Positions 8,570 through 16,632 of a stretch of DNA of 64,000 nt are shown here, one piece after another. Position numbers and translations under genes: made by a program. Below the pieces are notes generated by a model, which ran no database searches, had not been told where the DNA came from, and saw only the letters and a program-made list of their open reading frames with translations. This stretch comes from Sphingomonas endophytica (GTDB lineage: Bacteria; Pseudomonadota; Alphaproteobacteria; Sphingomonadales; Sphingomonadaceae): the NCBI RefSeq assembly GCF_014199415.1, contig NZ_JACIJN010000003.1, positions 248,001-312,000 of the forward strand, written 5' to 3'. How positions within the stretch are numbered: the first letter of the stretch is position 1; each line of letters begins with the position of its first letter.

Positions 8570-9030
8570 GCGTCGCCTTCCGTCGCGAAAGCGATGACGA
8601 ACATCTCGAACCGAAGTTCGAGCTGCCGATCCCGCCCGGCCCCAATCTGGTCACGCCGCGCGGGCGCGCGCTGATCGAGGCACGCGTGGTCGAGCTGGAG
8701 GCGGCGCTGACGGCGGCTTCCGATGCCGAGGCGGCCAAGCCGATCGCGCGCGACCTGCGCTACTGGAAGACGCGACGCGCGACCGCGATCGACACCGCGC
8801 CGCGCGGCGATGGCGTGGTCGGGTTCGGGAGCCGGGTGCGGTTCGCGCTGGCGGGCAAGGAGCGCGCGGTGACGCTGGTCGGGGACGACGAGGCGGACCC
8901 GCCGGCGGGGTTGCTGTCGTTCTCCGCACCGCTGGCGCGCGCGCTGATGGGCGCGGAGGCGGGCGAACTGGTTGCCTTCAACGGGCGCGAGGATGCGATC
9001 GAGGTGCTGGAGGTCGGGGCGGCGGGGTAG
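8566..9030 (+). CDS. GreA/GreB family elongation-factor-like protein
   Basis: A 154-aa protein with the Gre arrangement: an opening GPNLVTPRGRALIEARVVEL, a short coiled-coil, and the FKBP-like C-terminal domain (FGSRVRFALAGKERAVTLVG, LLSFSAPLARALMGAEAGEL). Gre factors bind the RNA polymerase secondary channel and rescue backtracked complexes. The coiled-coil lacks an obvious acidic tip, so it may be a Gre paralogue or an Rnk-type regulator rather than a true cleavage factor. Translationally coupled to the HhH gene by an ATGA overlap. Confidence 0.78.
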   Translation: MSVAFRRESDDEHLEPKFELPIPPGPNLVTPRGRALIEARVVELEAALTAASDAEAAKPIARDLRYWKTRRATAIDTAPRGDGVVGFGSRVRFALAGKERAVTLVGDDEADPPAGLLSFSAPLARALMGAEAGELVAFNGREDAIEVLEVGAAG

Positions 9031-9070
9031 CGACGGCTATTTCGTTGCTCGTCACCGCAAGCCTCCTCTC

Positions 9071-9176
9071 TGTCACTCCGGCATAGGCCGGGGTCCAGCT
9101 AAGTGACCTTCGTGACGACGGGCATCGCTCCTTTACGATGGTGCTTCCAACTGGCCCCGGCCTTCGCGGGGTGACG
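9071..9176. repeat. Family C-like paired repeat (diverged copy)
   Basis: GTCACTCCGGCATAGGCCGG..GGTCCAG pairs with CTGGCCCCGGCCTTCGCGGG..GTGACG about 60 nt later. The layout is that of family C but the stem is GGCCGGGG rather than GGCGGGAA. Confidence 0.75.
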
Positions 9177-9206
9177 GCTTTTGAAAGTGCGGCTCTCTCC
9201 TTCGAT

Positions 9207-9296
9207 CGTCGCCCCGGATTTGATCCGAGGCCCCGCTCTTTCTGCGCACTCAGGGAAGAAGAAGAAGCGGGATCCCGGATCAAGTCCGGGATGACG
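9207..9296. repeat. Family B paired repeat, copy 2
   Basis: CGTCGCCCCGGATTTGATCC..GGGGCCCCGCTC on the left and AAGAAGAAGCGGGATCCCGG..ATCAAGTCCGGGATGACG on the right form an inverted pair with a short spacer containing TGCGCACTCAGG. Confidence 0.85.
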
Positions 9297-9332
9297 GCTG
9301 GGCCGGAACGACCTCGGCTCCGACCCAGCGAT

Positions 9333-9409
9333 CGTCATTGCGAGCGTAGCGAAGTAATCCAGCGCGGCCTGGTCCGGCTCTGGATTGCTTCGCCATGCTT
9401 GCAATGACG
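9333..9409. repeat. Family A paired palindromic repeat, copy 3
   Basis: Arms CGTCATTGCGAGCG and CTGGATTGCTTCG..GCAATGACG. One arm is slightly eroded (GAAGTAATCC, CCATGCTTGC). Confidence 0.88.
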
Positions 9410-9450
9410 AACCGTGTGTTCGTCCTGCCGCGTCATGGTTAGGCGCCCAG

Positions 9451-9474
9451 TCCCCGATCAGGTCCGGGACGACG
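9451..9474. repeat. Family B repeat, copy 3 (single, eroded)
   Basis: CCCCGATCAGGTCCGGGACGACG is one arm of the family B unit, ending 12 nt before the stop codon of the CNNM-type gene. Confidence 0.65.
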
Positions 9475-9485
9475 AGCGCGGCAGA

Positions 9486-10781
9486 TCACGCCTCGCTGAC
9501 GAGCAACTTGTCGATCCGGCGTCCGTCGAGATCGACCACCTCGAACCGCCAGCCCTGTTCCTCGAAGCTCTCGCCCTCCTCGGGCAGCTTGCGGAACGCC
9601 GCGAGCGCGAGACCGGCGACGGTGGCGTAATCGCGGTCTTCGGGCAAATCGATCCCCAGCCGCTCGGCCAGCGCATCGGCGGCCATCGTCCCCGCAACCA
9701 GCAACGAGCCATCGTCGCGGACCACTACGTTCGGGCTTTCCTCCGGGTCGATGTCCGACAGGAACTCGCCCGCGATCGCCGCGAGGAGGTTGGCCGGGGT
9801 CACGATCCCCTCGAAATGCCCGTATTCGTCGTGGATCAGCGCCATCGGCACCTCGGCGCGGCGCAGCGCGTCGAGCGCGTCCATCGCGTCGATCTGGTCG
9901 ATCACCACCGGCGCCTTGCGGACCAGCTTCTCAAGATCGAGCGTCTCGTCGCGGAACAAAGCCGCGGCGACGTCGCGTGCCTGCACCACCCCGACCACCG
10001 CATCGATCGACCCGCGCGCCACCGGCAGACGGCTGTGCGGCGTCTCGCGGAGCTTGGCGCGGATCCCGGCGTCGTCGAGCGCAATGTCGAGCCAGTCGAC
10101 CTCGGTGCGCGGGGTCATCACCTCGCGCACCGGACGATCCGCCAGCCGCACGACGCCCGAGATGATCGAGCGTTCATGCTCCTCGATCACGCCGGACTTG
10201 CTCGCCTCGGCGACGATCAGGTGCAGTTCCTCGGCGGTGACCTGCTCCTCGTTCTCGCGATTGAGCCCGAGGACGCGGAACATCAGCGCGCTGCTGGCAT
10301 CCAGCACCCACACGACCGGCTTGGTGAATTTGGCAAGCCACCACATCGGCAACGCGACCAAGGACGCGACCGCCTCGGGCTTGCGCAGCGCGAATTGCTT
10401 GGGGACCAGCTCGCCCACGATCAGCGAGGCGTAGGTGGTGAGCGCGATCACCAGCGCGAAGCCCGAGGTGACCGCGGTCTCATGCGCCAGCCCGAGCGCT
10501 TCGAAGCGCGCCGCGACCGGCGTGCCGAGGCTCGCGCCCGAATAGGCGCCGGTGCCGATGCCGATCAGCGTGATGCCGATCTGGACGGTCGACAGGAACT
10601 TGCCGGGATCGGCCGCCAGCTCGATCGCGGTGGCGGCACCCTTGCGGCCGCTGCGCGCCATCGCCTCCAGCCGCGCCTTGCGCGCCGACACGATCGCCAG
10701 TTCGCTCATGGCGAACACGCCATTGAGCGCAACGAGCGCGAGGATGATGATGACGTCGACCCAGGGGAACGGCGGTAGCAT
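9486..10781 (-). CDS. Hemolysin/CorC-type membrane protein (CNNM + CBS pair + CorC_HlyC)
   Basis: A 431-aa inner-membrane protein. The N-terminal CNNM domain has three to four helices, beginning VDVIIILALVALNGVFAMSE, with the GELVPKQFALRKPE motif near residues 130-143. A CBS pair follows (VREVMTPRTEVDWLDI; then VVGVVQARDVAAAL and PMALIHDEYGHFEGIVT), and the C-terminal CorC_HlyC domain contains GWRFEVVDLDGRRIDKLLV. The family is linked to magnesium or cobalt transport or sensing; the historical name hemolysin is misleading. The ATG at 10781 gives MLPPFPWVDV; an upstream in-frame extension overlaps the divergent intergenic region. It diverges from the OmpA lipoprotein gene. Confidence 0.9.
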   Translation of the reverse strand: MLPPFPWVDVIIILALVALNGVFAMSELAIVSARKARLEAMARSGRKGAATAIELAADPGKFLSTVQIGITLIGIGTGAYSGASLGTPVAARFEALGLAHETAVTSGFALVIALTTYASLIVGELVPKQFALRKPEAVASLVALPMWWLAKFTKPVVWVLDASSALMFRVLGLNRENEEQVTAEELHLIVAEASKSGVIEEHERSIISGVVRLADRPVREVMTPRTEVDWLDIALDDAGIRAKLRETPHSRLPVARGSIDAVVGVVQARDVAAALFRDETLDLEKLVRKAPVVIDQIDAMDALDALRRAEVPMALIHDEYGHFEGIVTPANLLAAIAGEFLSDIDPEESPNVVVRDDGSLLVAGTMAADALAERLGIDLPEDRDYATVAGLALAAFRKLPEEGESFEEQGWRFEVVDLDGRRIDKLLVSEA

Positions 10782-10925
10782 GGTGTGCGTCCCTCTTGGC
10801 GGCAAAGCGCGCGCGCCACAATCGCCAATTTGTTGCTGGCGGGCTTCAGCGGCCATTCAGTACGCAGGCGGAACCATGGAGGCGGGCGTCGGGTTGATCG
10901 ACGTCAGGTATCGAAAGGGAAGAAG

Positions 10926-11609
10926 ATGAAGCTGTCGTCGAAGCTGGCTGCCGCGCTGGCATGCGTGTCGCTGGTGGCCGTATCGGCGTGCACGACGGAC
11001 CCCGACACCGGCGAGCGCCGCATCTCCAAGACCGCGATCGGCGGGATCGGCGGCGCGCTGGGTGGCTATCTGCTCGGCGATCTGGTCGGCGGCCGGCGCG
11101 ACCGGACCGAGAAGATCATCGGCGCGGGGCTCGGCGGCATCGCCGGCGCCGGGATCGGCGCGTACATGGACAAGCAGGAGCGCGAATTGCGCGAACGGAC
11201 GCGCGGCACGGACGTGGAAGTGACGCGTCAGGGCGACGATCTGCTGCTCAACATCCCGTCGGGGATCAATTTCGCGTACAATTCGGCGAACGTGCAGCCG
11301 CAGTTCCGCGCGACGCTCGACAAGGTCGCCAGTGTGCTCGCCGACTACAAAGAGACCTATGTCGACGTGTACGGCCACACCGATTCGACCGGCAGCGATT
11401 CGTACAACCAGGACCTGTCGGAGCGGCGCGCGCGCTCGGTCGCGGATTATCTGTCGAGCCACGGCGTACAGGACGCGCGGATCGCGACGCGCGGGTTCGG
11501 CGAGACGCAGCCGATCGCCTCGAACGAGACCGAGGCCGGGCGCGCCGAGAACCGGCGGGTCGAGATCAAGATCGTTCCGATCTCGCAGAACGACCTGCCG
11601 CCGCGCTGA
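10926..11609 (+). CDS. OmpA family lipoprotein with glycine-zipper region
   Basis: A 227-aa outer-membrane lipoprotein. The signal peptide ends in a lipobox VSAC with the lipidated Cys at residue 22. A glycine-rich zipper (IGGIGGALGGYLLGDLVGG and GAGLGGIAGAGIGAYMDKQE, about residues 39-85) is followed by the OmpA C-terminal peptidoglycan-binding domain (LDKVASVLADYKETYVDVYG, then GHTDSTGSDSYNQDLSERRA). An AAGGGAAG ribosome site lies 5 nt before the ATG. Likely role: anchoring the outer membrane to peptidoglycan. Its 3' end converges on tadA, 8 nt away. Confidence 0.93.
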   Translation: MKLSSKLAAALACVSLVAVSACTTDPDTGERRISKTAIGGIGGALGGYLLGDLVGGRRDRTEKIIGAGLGGIAGAGIGAYMDKQERELRERTRGTDVEVTRQGDDLLLNIPSGINFAYNSANVQPQFRATLDKVASVLADYKETYVDVYGHTDSTGSDSYNQDLSERRARSVADYLSSHGVQDARIATRGFGETQPIASNETEAGRAENRRVEIKIVPISQNDLPPR

Positions 11610-11617
11610 TCGTTCGT

Positions 11618-12067
11618 TCAGCGCCGCGCGGCGAAGAAGTCGCGCAACAGCGCCGCCGCCTCCCCCGCCCCGATGCCGGCGAACAGCTCGGGGCGGTGAT
11701 GGCAGGTCGGCTGGGTGAAGAAACGCGGTCCATGCTCGACCGCGCCGCCCTTGGCATCGTCGGCGGCATAATAGAGGCGGGCGATGCGGGCGTGCGCGAT
11801 CGCGCCGGCGCACATCGCGCAGGGCTCCAGCGTCACCCACAGGTCGCAATCCTCCAGCCGGTCGCGGCCGAGTAGCTGCGCCGCGGCGCGGATCGCCAGC
11901 ATTTCGGCGTGAGCGGTCGGGTCGCATAGCTGGCGGGGCGCGTTGGCGGCGACCGCCACGATTTCCCCGGAATGCACCACGACCGCGCCGACCGGCACCT
12001 CACCGGCCGCGGCCGCGTCGCGGGCCGCGTCGAGCGCAACGCGCATCGGATGGGGCAGCGGGAACAT
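11618..12067 (-). CDS. tadA: tRNA-specific adenosine deaminase
   Basis: Zinc-dependent cytidine-deaminase-fold enzyme that converts A34 to inosine in tRNA-Arg(ACG). The 149-aa product has the full active site: HAE at residues 53-55 and PCAMCAGA at 82-89, which supply the zinc His, the catalytic Glu and the two zinc Cys. Length is normal. The opening VALDAARDAAAAGEVPVGAV is typical of TadA. No operon partner; the gene is convergent with the OmpA lipoprotein gene. Confidence 0.95.
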   Translation of the reverse strand: MFPLPHPMRVALDAARDAAAAGEVPVGAVVVHSGEIVAVAANAPRQLCDPTAHAEMLAIRAAAQLLGRDRLEDCDLWVTLEPCAMCAGAIAHARIARLYYAADDAKGGAVEHGPRFFTQPTCHHRPELFAGIGAGEAAALLRDFFAARR

Positions 12068-12119
12068 CGTCGCTGCCTACGCCGCGGCGGCGCAAGGGCA
12101 AAGGCCCCAGTATCCGCCA

Positions 12120-12198
12120 CCCCGGACTCGATCCGGATCCCGCTTCCAGTTTCCGCGGTCAGGAAGAAGCGGGGCCTCGGCTCAAGGCCGGGGCGACG
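12120..12198. repeat. Family B paired repeat, copy 4
   Basis: CCCCGGACTCGATCCGGATC..CCGCTTCC on the left and GGAAGAAGCGGGGCCTCGGC..TCAAGGCCGGGGCGACG on the right. It fills the gap between tadA and the 75-aa membrane protein. Confidence 0.82.
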
Positions 12199-12205
12199 CC
12201 TGGCC

Positions 12206-12433
12206 TCAGCGCTGCTCGCCGGGCTTTTCAACCTCGACCTTCGGGACCTCGACAGTCTTGTTCTCGGTGCCGACGCGCACCTTGGCGACGTCGGCGTCGA
12301 ACTTGGGCGCCTGCCCGCCCTCGAGTCGCGGCAGTTGCGCGGTCTGGGTCTGGTCGAACTTGACGAAGCCCAGCAGCAACGCCGCCAGAAAGACGAGTGC
12401 GACGATTCCGATCAGCACCAGCAGCCCACGCAT
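12206..12433 (-). CDS. Small single-pass membrane protein, unknown
   Basis: The 75-aa product starts MRGLLVLIGIVALVFLAALL, an N-terminal transmembrane helix, followed by a charged tail (KFDQTQTAQLPRLEGGQAPK, VEVPKVEVEKPGEQR). No domain is recognised; the VEVPKVEVEKP tail is repetitive. The ATG at 12433 is chosen because the upstream in-frame extension (to a GTG at 12544) is compositionally unlike a protein start. It diverges from rpmB with about 140 nt between them. Confidence 0.7.
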   Translation of the reverse strand: MRGLLVLIGIVALVFLAALLLGFVKFDQTQTAQLPRLEGGQAPKFDADVAKVRVGTENKTVEVPKVEVEKPGEQR

Positions 12434-12575
12434 CCTTTTTCTCCCGATCCATGTTGATTCGCTGCCGCAACAACGCTGCCGCGCGGGGCTGGTTGCAGCG
12501 CTGGCGACTTGACCGATCGCCGGGCCTGGGTTACTGGCGCGCACTTTCCGGGCAACCGAAATCAGGATTAGTCAC

Positions 12576-12872
12576 ATGTCGCGCATTTGCGAGCTGACCG
12601 GCAAGGGCCGGCAGGTGGGCAACAACGTTTCCCACGCCAATAACAAGACCAAGCGTACGTTCCTGCCGAACCTGCAGAACGTCACCCTGCTGTCCGATTC
12701 GCTGGAGCGGTCGATCCGCCTGCGCGTCTCCACCCACGGCCTGCGCTCGGTCGAGCACAACGGCGGGCTGGACAACTGGCTGGTGAAGACCTCCGACGAA
12801 AAGCTGTCGCTGAAGGCGCGTCGCCTGAAGCGCGACATCGTGAAGAAGCGTTCGGCCGCCGTCGCGGCCTGA
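12576..12872 (+). CDS. rpmB: 50S ribosomal protein L28
   Basis: A 98-aa protein opening [20 protein letters not shown], the hallmark start of L28, with [13 protein letters not shown] and the [19 protein letters not shown] segment typical of the longer alphaproteobacterial form. It is monocistronic, away from the main ribosomal cluster, and is followed by a 12-bp perfect hairpin. Confidence 0.97.
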   Translation: MSRICELTGKGRQVGNNVSHANNKTKRTFLPNLQNVTLLSDSLERSIRLRVSTHGLRSVEHNGGLDNWLVKTSDEKLSLKARRLKRDIVKKRSAAVAA

Positions 12873-12895
12873 CGCTTACGGCTCTGCCCGCATCG

Positions 12896-12931
12896 CTGCG
12901 GCCCGCCTCCCTCGCGGACGGCGGGCCGCAG
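12896..12931. terminator. Perfect 12-bp hairpin between convergent rpmB and phytase-esterase-like gene
   Basis: CTGCGGCCCGCC pairs exactly with GGCGGGCCGCAG around a 12-nt loop. No strong T-run follows on either strand, so this is a candidate bidirectional terminator or 3' stabiliser rather than a proven one. It lies 24 nt after the rpmB stop and 13 nt from the stop of the opposing gene. Confidence 0.55.
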
Positions 12932-12943
12932 TGCGTTGTGGCG

Positions 12944-13906
12944 TCAGCCGCGCCAGCGGAACTTGGCGAGGATCGTCCGCCGCCAGAACGCGCCGTCATT
13001 GTCCGTCACGAGCCAGATCATCGTCTGGCCCCGCTCCTGCGACACCGCCAGCCCCTCGGCATTCTCGCGGCCGAGCGTATCGCCGAATCGCGCAACGACC
13101 TGACCACGGAGCAACGCCCCCGGCCTGATGCTGCGTGCGGGGATGCGCACCAGCGTCATCTCGAAGCGCATCGGCAGATGGACGCGGCGGTTGAGCACCA
13201 GAATGTCGCCATCGGGCAGCACCGCCGCGTCGCTCGGCGAATGATGCGGCGGCGGCAGGTAGCGGAGCGACGCATTGGGCGTGTCGTACAGCGCGGGATC
13301 GCCGTAGAAGAGCAAGGCGGCGCGCGCACCGTCCTGCCATAGCCCGCCCTCACGGAAGGCGAGGAAACGCCCGTCGTTCAGCCGCGCCAGCGACTCGATG
13401 CTGCTGTTCACCCCCCAGTCGCGCATCGCCGGCGGATAGCTGGCCGCATCGGCATGGTTGAGGTCGGCAGCATAGCGCCAGATCATGTTGATCCGCTCAT
13501 AGCCGATCCACGCCCGCCCGGTGTGCGGGTCGACCACGAGCGATTCGGTATCGCGCGACGCCTTGCGCCAGCCGGTCTCCGGGCCATCGGTCAGTTCGGC
13601 GGTGCCGAGCGTCGATACCGTGCCGCCCGCGATCCGTAGCCGCACCGCCAACCCGCCGTCGCTGAGCAGGATCGCCTGTCCCCGGTGCAGCGCTAACGCC
13701 GAGAGGCCGCCGAACGCCCGCTGGTTGGCGGTGAGCGAGACGGCGCCGACCGGTTCGAGCGCGCCGATCCGTCGTGGCCAGCCGCCGCGGGGCACGAACC
13801 GCGTGGCGGTGACCCGCAGGCCCGGCGCGAACAGCGCGCGCCGGCCGTCACCGGTCCATGGCGGCACGAGCAGCAGCACCAACGCAAGGGTGATCGGCCA
13901 TCGCAC
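12944..13906 (-). CDS. Esterase-like activity of phytase family protein, exported
   Basis: The 320-aa product has an N-terminal hydrophobic segment (MRWPITLALVLLLVPPW) that is a signal peptide or anchor. The mature part is a beta-propeller-like chain with FGGLSALALHRGQAILLSDG, TESLVVDPHTGRAWIGYERI, SPSDAAVLPDGDILVLNRRV and the closing ENAEGLAVSQERGQTMIWLV then TDND, a pattern shared with the family annotated as esterase-like activity of phytase (PF13449). Substrate is unknown. It converges with rpmB. Confidence 0.78.
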   Translation of the reverse strand: MRWPITLALVLLLVPPWTGDGRRALFAPGLRVTATRFVPRGGWPRRIGALEPVGAVSLTANQRAFGGLSALALHRGQAILLSDGGLAVRLRIAGGTVSTLGTAELTDGPETGWRKASRDTESLVVDPHTGRAWIGYERINMIWRYAADLNHADAASYPPAMRDWGVNSSIESLARLNDGRFLAFREGGLWQDGARAALLFYGDPALYDTPNASLRYLPPPHHSPSDAAVLPDGDILVLNRRVHLPMRFEMTLVRIPARSIRPGALLRGQVVARFGDTLGRENAEGLAVSQERGQTMIWLVTDNDGAFWRRTILAKFRWRG

Positions 13907-14053
13907 CGACTGCGCGTAACCTACCGATCGGTCACGGCAAAGGATGAACGCGCGATAACGGACGCATTCAGCCTCGGCTCAATGCGAATCGGGCAAAAGC
14001 TCTCTCATCGACGGGAAAGCCCGCCGACCGGAACAGCAAACGGGAGACTGCTC

Positions 14054-14422
14054 ATGTTCAAGAATCTCGCCCTTGCCGGTGCCGCGCTCGCGATGGGCGC
14101 CGCCGCCATGGCCCCGACTGCCGCCGACGCCCAGCGATATTACGGCGACCGTTACAGCCGCTACGATGACAACCGCGGCTATTATGACCGTCGCGACTAC
14201 GACCGCCGCGGCTATCGCGGCAACGACCGTCGTTACGGTTACAACCGCCGCTGCTCGAACGGCACGACCGGCACGGTGGTCGGTGCGATCGCCGGTGGTC
14301 TGCTGGGTCGTGTGATCGACTCGCGCGGTGACCGGACGCTCGGCACGGTGCTGGGCGGTGTCGGCGGCGCGGTCGCGGGCAATGCGGTCGAGAAGTCGAA
14401 CAACCCGCGTTACTGCCGCTGA
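14054..14422 (+). CDS. Exported glycine-zipper 2TM-domain protein
   Basis: A 122-aa protein with a signal peptide (MFKNLALAGAALAMGAAAMA, cleavage likely after ADA before QRYYG), a Tyr/Arg/Asp-rich low-complexity stretch (RYYGDRYSRYDDNRGYYDRR onward) and a C-terminal glycine zipper (GTVVGAIAGGLLGRVIDSRG, LGGVGGAVAGNAVEKS). This matches small outer-membrane-associated proteins with the 17-kDa-antigen glycine-zipper domain. Function is unknown. The ATG at 14054 follows a GGGAGAC-type ribosome site. Confidence 0.82.
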   Translation: MFKNLALAGAALAMGAAAMAPTAADAQRYYGDRYSRYDDNRGYYDRRDYDRRGYRGNDRRYGYNRRCSNGTTGTVVGAIAGGLLGRVIDSRGDRTLGTVLGGVGGAVAGNAVEKSNNPRYCR

Positions 14423-14430
14423 CGCTGGCA

Positions 14431-14453
14431 GGTCGGGAGCCACGCTCCCGACC
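14431..14453 (+). terminator. 10-bp perfect hairpin after the glycine-zipper gene
   Basis: GGTCGGGAGC and GCTCCCGACC pair around a CAC loop, starting 9 nt after the stop. No T-run follows, so termination is likely but not certain. Confidence 0.55.
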
Positions 14454-14457
14454 GGGG

Positions 14458-14530
14458 CGCTAGCGCCGCCAGCGGCACGGCCGGCGGGTCGGCCACGCCG
14501 ACCCGGTCGACGACGGCTCTGCCGTCGTCC
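14458..14530 (-). repeat. Family D GC-rich multi-palindrome, copy 1
   Basis: Read on the minus strand it gives GACGACGGCAGAGCCGTCGT..CGACCGGGTCGGCGTGG..CCGACCCGCCGGCCG, several nested palindromes. The same order of palindromes is found at 14.74-14.82 and 47.63-47.72 kb. Confidence 0.7.
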
Positions 14531-14562
14531 TACCCCTTCCCTCGCGTAGTGTATGAGGGCGC

Positions 14563-14601
14563 GAGCCCGGTGCCGGAAGGTGCCGGGCTCGTGTTATTTT
14601 T
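14563..14601 (+). terminator. Isolated hairpin with T-run
   Basis: GAGCCCGG and CCGGGCTC enclose TGCCGGAAGGTG and are followed by GTGTTATTTTT. It has the shape of an intrinsic terminator on the plus strand but lies 140 nt after the nearest plus-strand gene, so it may end a small RNA or a long 3' tail. Confidence 0.45.
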
Positions 14602-14629
14602 GGCGGGATTACATTGAGGCAAGCATTTT

Positions 14630-14705
14630 CGTCATTGCGGGCGTGGCGAAGCAATCCAGGCCGGATCAGGACGCCCTGGATTGCTTCGCTACGCTCGCAA
14701 TGACG
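14630..14705. repeat. Family A paired palindromic repeat, copy 4
   Basis: Near-perfect copy: CGTCATTGCGGGCG..GAAGCAATCCAG, centre GCCGGATCAGGACGCC, then CTGGATTGCTTCG..CGCTCGCAATGACG. Confidence 0.9.
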
Positions 14706-14736
14706 GACAAAGATTGCCGCGGGTGGTTGGCACCGC

Positions 14737-14820
14737 ATCGCGGGCGAAGCCCGCGTCGTCGGTCGGGTCGGCGCAGCCGACCCGCCGGCCGTACCGGGCC
14801 GCGCTGCGGCGCCGTCCCCG
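14737..14820 (+). repeat. Family D GC-rich multi-palindrome, copy 2
   Basis: GCGGGCGAAGCCCGC, GTCGTCGGTCGGGTCGGC..GCAGCCGACCCGCCGGCCG, then further short palindromes. It lies just past the 3' end of the acetoacetyl-CoA reductase gene; a separate 8-bp hairpin (GACGCGCC/GGCGCGTC, 14833-14850) overlaps that gene's stop codon. Confidence 0.72.
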
Positions 14821-14848
14821 GCGGCGCCGGGCGACGCGCCTCGGCGCG

Positions 14849-15571
14849 TCAGTACATATGCTGTCCGCCGTTGATGCTCAGCGTCGACCCGGTCACGAAC
14901 CCGGCCTCCTCCGAACACAGGAACGCCACGCCGCGCGCGATCTCCTGCGCCTGGCCGAGCCGGCCGACCGGGATCTTGGCGACGATCTTCTCCAGCACGT
15001 CGGCGGGGACCGCCGCGACCATGTCGGTGTCGATGTAGCCCGGCGCGATCGCATTGACCGTCACGCCGGCGCGTGCGCCTTCCTGCGACAGCGCCTTGGT
15101 GAAGCCGTGGATGCCGCTCTTCGCCGCGGCGTAATTCACCTGACCATATTGCCCGGCCTGCCCGTTGATCGAGCCGATGTTGACGATCCGTCCCCATTTG
15201 CGTTCGCGCATCCCCGGGAACACCGCCTTGGCCATGTTGAAGCAACCGCCGAGGTTGGTGTCCATGACCTCCTTCCACATCTGATAGGTCATCTTCAGGA
15301 TCGTGCCGTCGCGGGTGATGCCGGCATTGTTGACCAGCACATCGATCGGCCCGAGATCCGCGGCGACCTTCGCGCAGCCGTCGAGACACGCCTCGTGATC
15401 CGCGACGTCCCATTTGTACGCAGCGATCCCCGTCCGGTCGGTGAAGTCGCGTGCCCGCTCGTCATTGCCGGCATAGATGGCGGCGACGGTCATCCCGGCG
15501 TCCTTCAACGCCACGCTGATCGCCTCGCCGATGCCGCGCGTTCCGCCCGTGACGATCGCCACACGTGCCAT
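14849..15571 (-). CDS. phbB: Acetoacetyl-CoA reductase (PhbB/PhaB-type SDR)
   Basis: Short-chain dehydrogenase that reduces acetoacetyl-CoA to (R)-3-hydroxybutyryl-CoA with NADPH for polyhydroxybutyrate synthesis. The 240-aa product has the cofactor motif TGGTRGIG at residues 8-15, NNAG near 85-88, a catalytic Ser in NIGSINGQAGQYGQVNYAAAK, and the Y-x-x-x-K pair. The start MARVAIVTGG and the closing LSINGGQHMY are typical of the PhbB subgroup. GAGAGGA precedes the ATG at 15571. No phaC or phaA lies nearby. FabG is the main alternative, but the INGQ.GQ.GQ segment favours PhbB. Confidence 0.88.
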   Translation of the reverse strand: MARVAIVTGGTRGIGEAISVALKDAGMTVAAIYAGNDERARDFTDRTGIAAYKWDVADHEACLDGCAKVAADLGPIDVLVNNAGITRDGTILKMTYQMWKEVMDTNLGGCFNMAKAVFPGMRERKWGRIVNIGSINGQAGQYGQVNYAAAKSGIHGFTKALSQEGARAGVTVNAIAPGYIDTDMVAAVPADVLEKIVAKIPVGRLGQAQEIARGVAFLCSEEAGFVTGSTLSINGGQHMY

Positions 15572-15627
15572 AACATCCTCTCCCGTCGCCCGCCCGGAAT
15601 GAGGCGGTTTCGTACACCGCAAGCAGC

Positions 15628-16632
15628 CTAGGCGGGGGTGACCCACCCTTCAAGTTCACGCGCCAGTAACGTCCGCAGCATCGCGATCCCGTCCGCGCCG
15701 TCGTTGAGGCACGGCAGATAGGCGAAATCGGTCCCGCCGGCGGCGACGAAGCTCTCGCGCCCGCGGATCGCCAGCTCCTCCAGCGTTTCGAGGCAGTCGG
15801 CGGAAAAGCCCGGCGCGAGGATCGCGACCTTGCGGATGCCCTGCGCGGGCATCGCTTCCAGCGTGGTGTCGGTGGCAGGCTCCAGCCATTTCGCGCGGCC
15901 GAACCGCGACTGGAAGGCGACCGTCAGCGGACGGCCGAGCGCCTCGCCGAGCAGCCGCGCGGTCTTGCGACAATGGCAATGATAGGGGTCGCCGCGTTCC
16001 AGCGTCCGCTGCGGCATGCCGTGGAAGCTGGCGACGACCGCGTCGGGCGCGAAGTCGAGCCCGGCGAGCGCCTCGGTGACGTTGCGCGCGAGCGCGTCGA
16101 TATAGGCAGAGTCGTCATAATAAGGCGGCAGCGTCCGGATCGCGGGCTGCCAGCGCATCGCGGCGAGCGCGAGAAATGCCTTGTCATTGGCGGTCGCGGT
16201 GGTGGCGGCGCAATATTGCGGGTAGAGCGGCGCGAGCAGGATGCGCTCGCATCCGGCCTCCTTCATCATGCGCAGCCGGTCGCCGATCGCGGGATTGCCG
16301 TAGCGCATCGCCCAGTCGACCAGCACCTCCGCGCCGAACGCGTCCTTCAGCGCCGCCGCCTGCGCGCGCGTCACCGCCGCCAGCGGCGAACCGGCGTCGG
16401 TCCAGACCTGTTGATAGGCGTGCGCCGATTTTTTCGGGCGCGTGGTGAGTATCGCGCCGCGCAGGATCGGCTGCCACAGCAATTGCGGGATCTCGACGAC
16501 ACGGCGGTCGGAGAGGAACTCCGCGAGGTAGCGGCGCACCGCGCGCGTGTCCGCCGCATCGGGGGTGCCGAGGTTGACGAGCAGCACGCCGATGCGCGGC
16601 CGCGGGATGGTCGGGTGGTCGAGAGGAAGCAT
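15628..16632 (-). CDS. hemH: Ferrochelatase
   Basis: Inserts ferrous iron into protoporphyrin IX, the last step of haem synthesis. The 334-aa product opens RIGVLLVNLGTPDAADTRAV, has the AMRYGNPAI loop, LLAPLYPQYCAATTATANDK, and the active-site SFHGMPQRTLERGDPYHCHC with the conserved catalytic His, then SRFGRAKWLEPATDTTLEAM. Length is normal for the membrane-associated bacterial enzyme. The ATG shares one base with the stop of the upstream molybdopterin-enzyme gene (TGATG). Confidence 0.96.
   Translation of the reverse strand: MLPLDHPTIPRPRIGVLLVNLGTPDAADTRAVRRYLAEFLSDRRVVEIPQLLWQPILRGAILTTRPKKSAHAYQQVWTDAGSPLAAVTRAQAAALKDAFGAEVLVDWAMRYGNPAIGDRLRMMKEAGCERILLAPLYPQYCAATTATANDKAFLALAAMRWQPAIRTLPPYYDDSAYIDALARNVTEALAGLDFAPDAVVASFHGMPQRTLERGDPYHCHCRKTARLLGEALGRPLTVAFQSRFGRAKWLEPATDTTLEAMPAQGIRKVAILAPGFSADCLETLEELAIRGRESFVAAGGTDFAYLPCLNDGADGIAMLRTLLARELEGWVTPA

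Noticed and set aside
9031..9485. CRISPR array made of the repeated units
   Set aside because: The units are inverted palindromic pairs of several kinds with irregular spacing, not direct repeats with unique spacers, and no cas genes are near.
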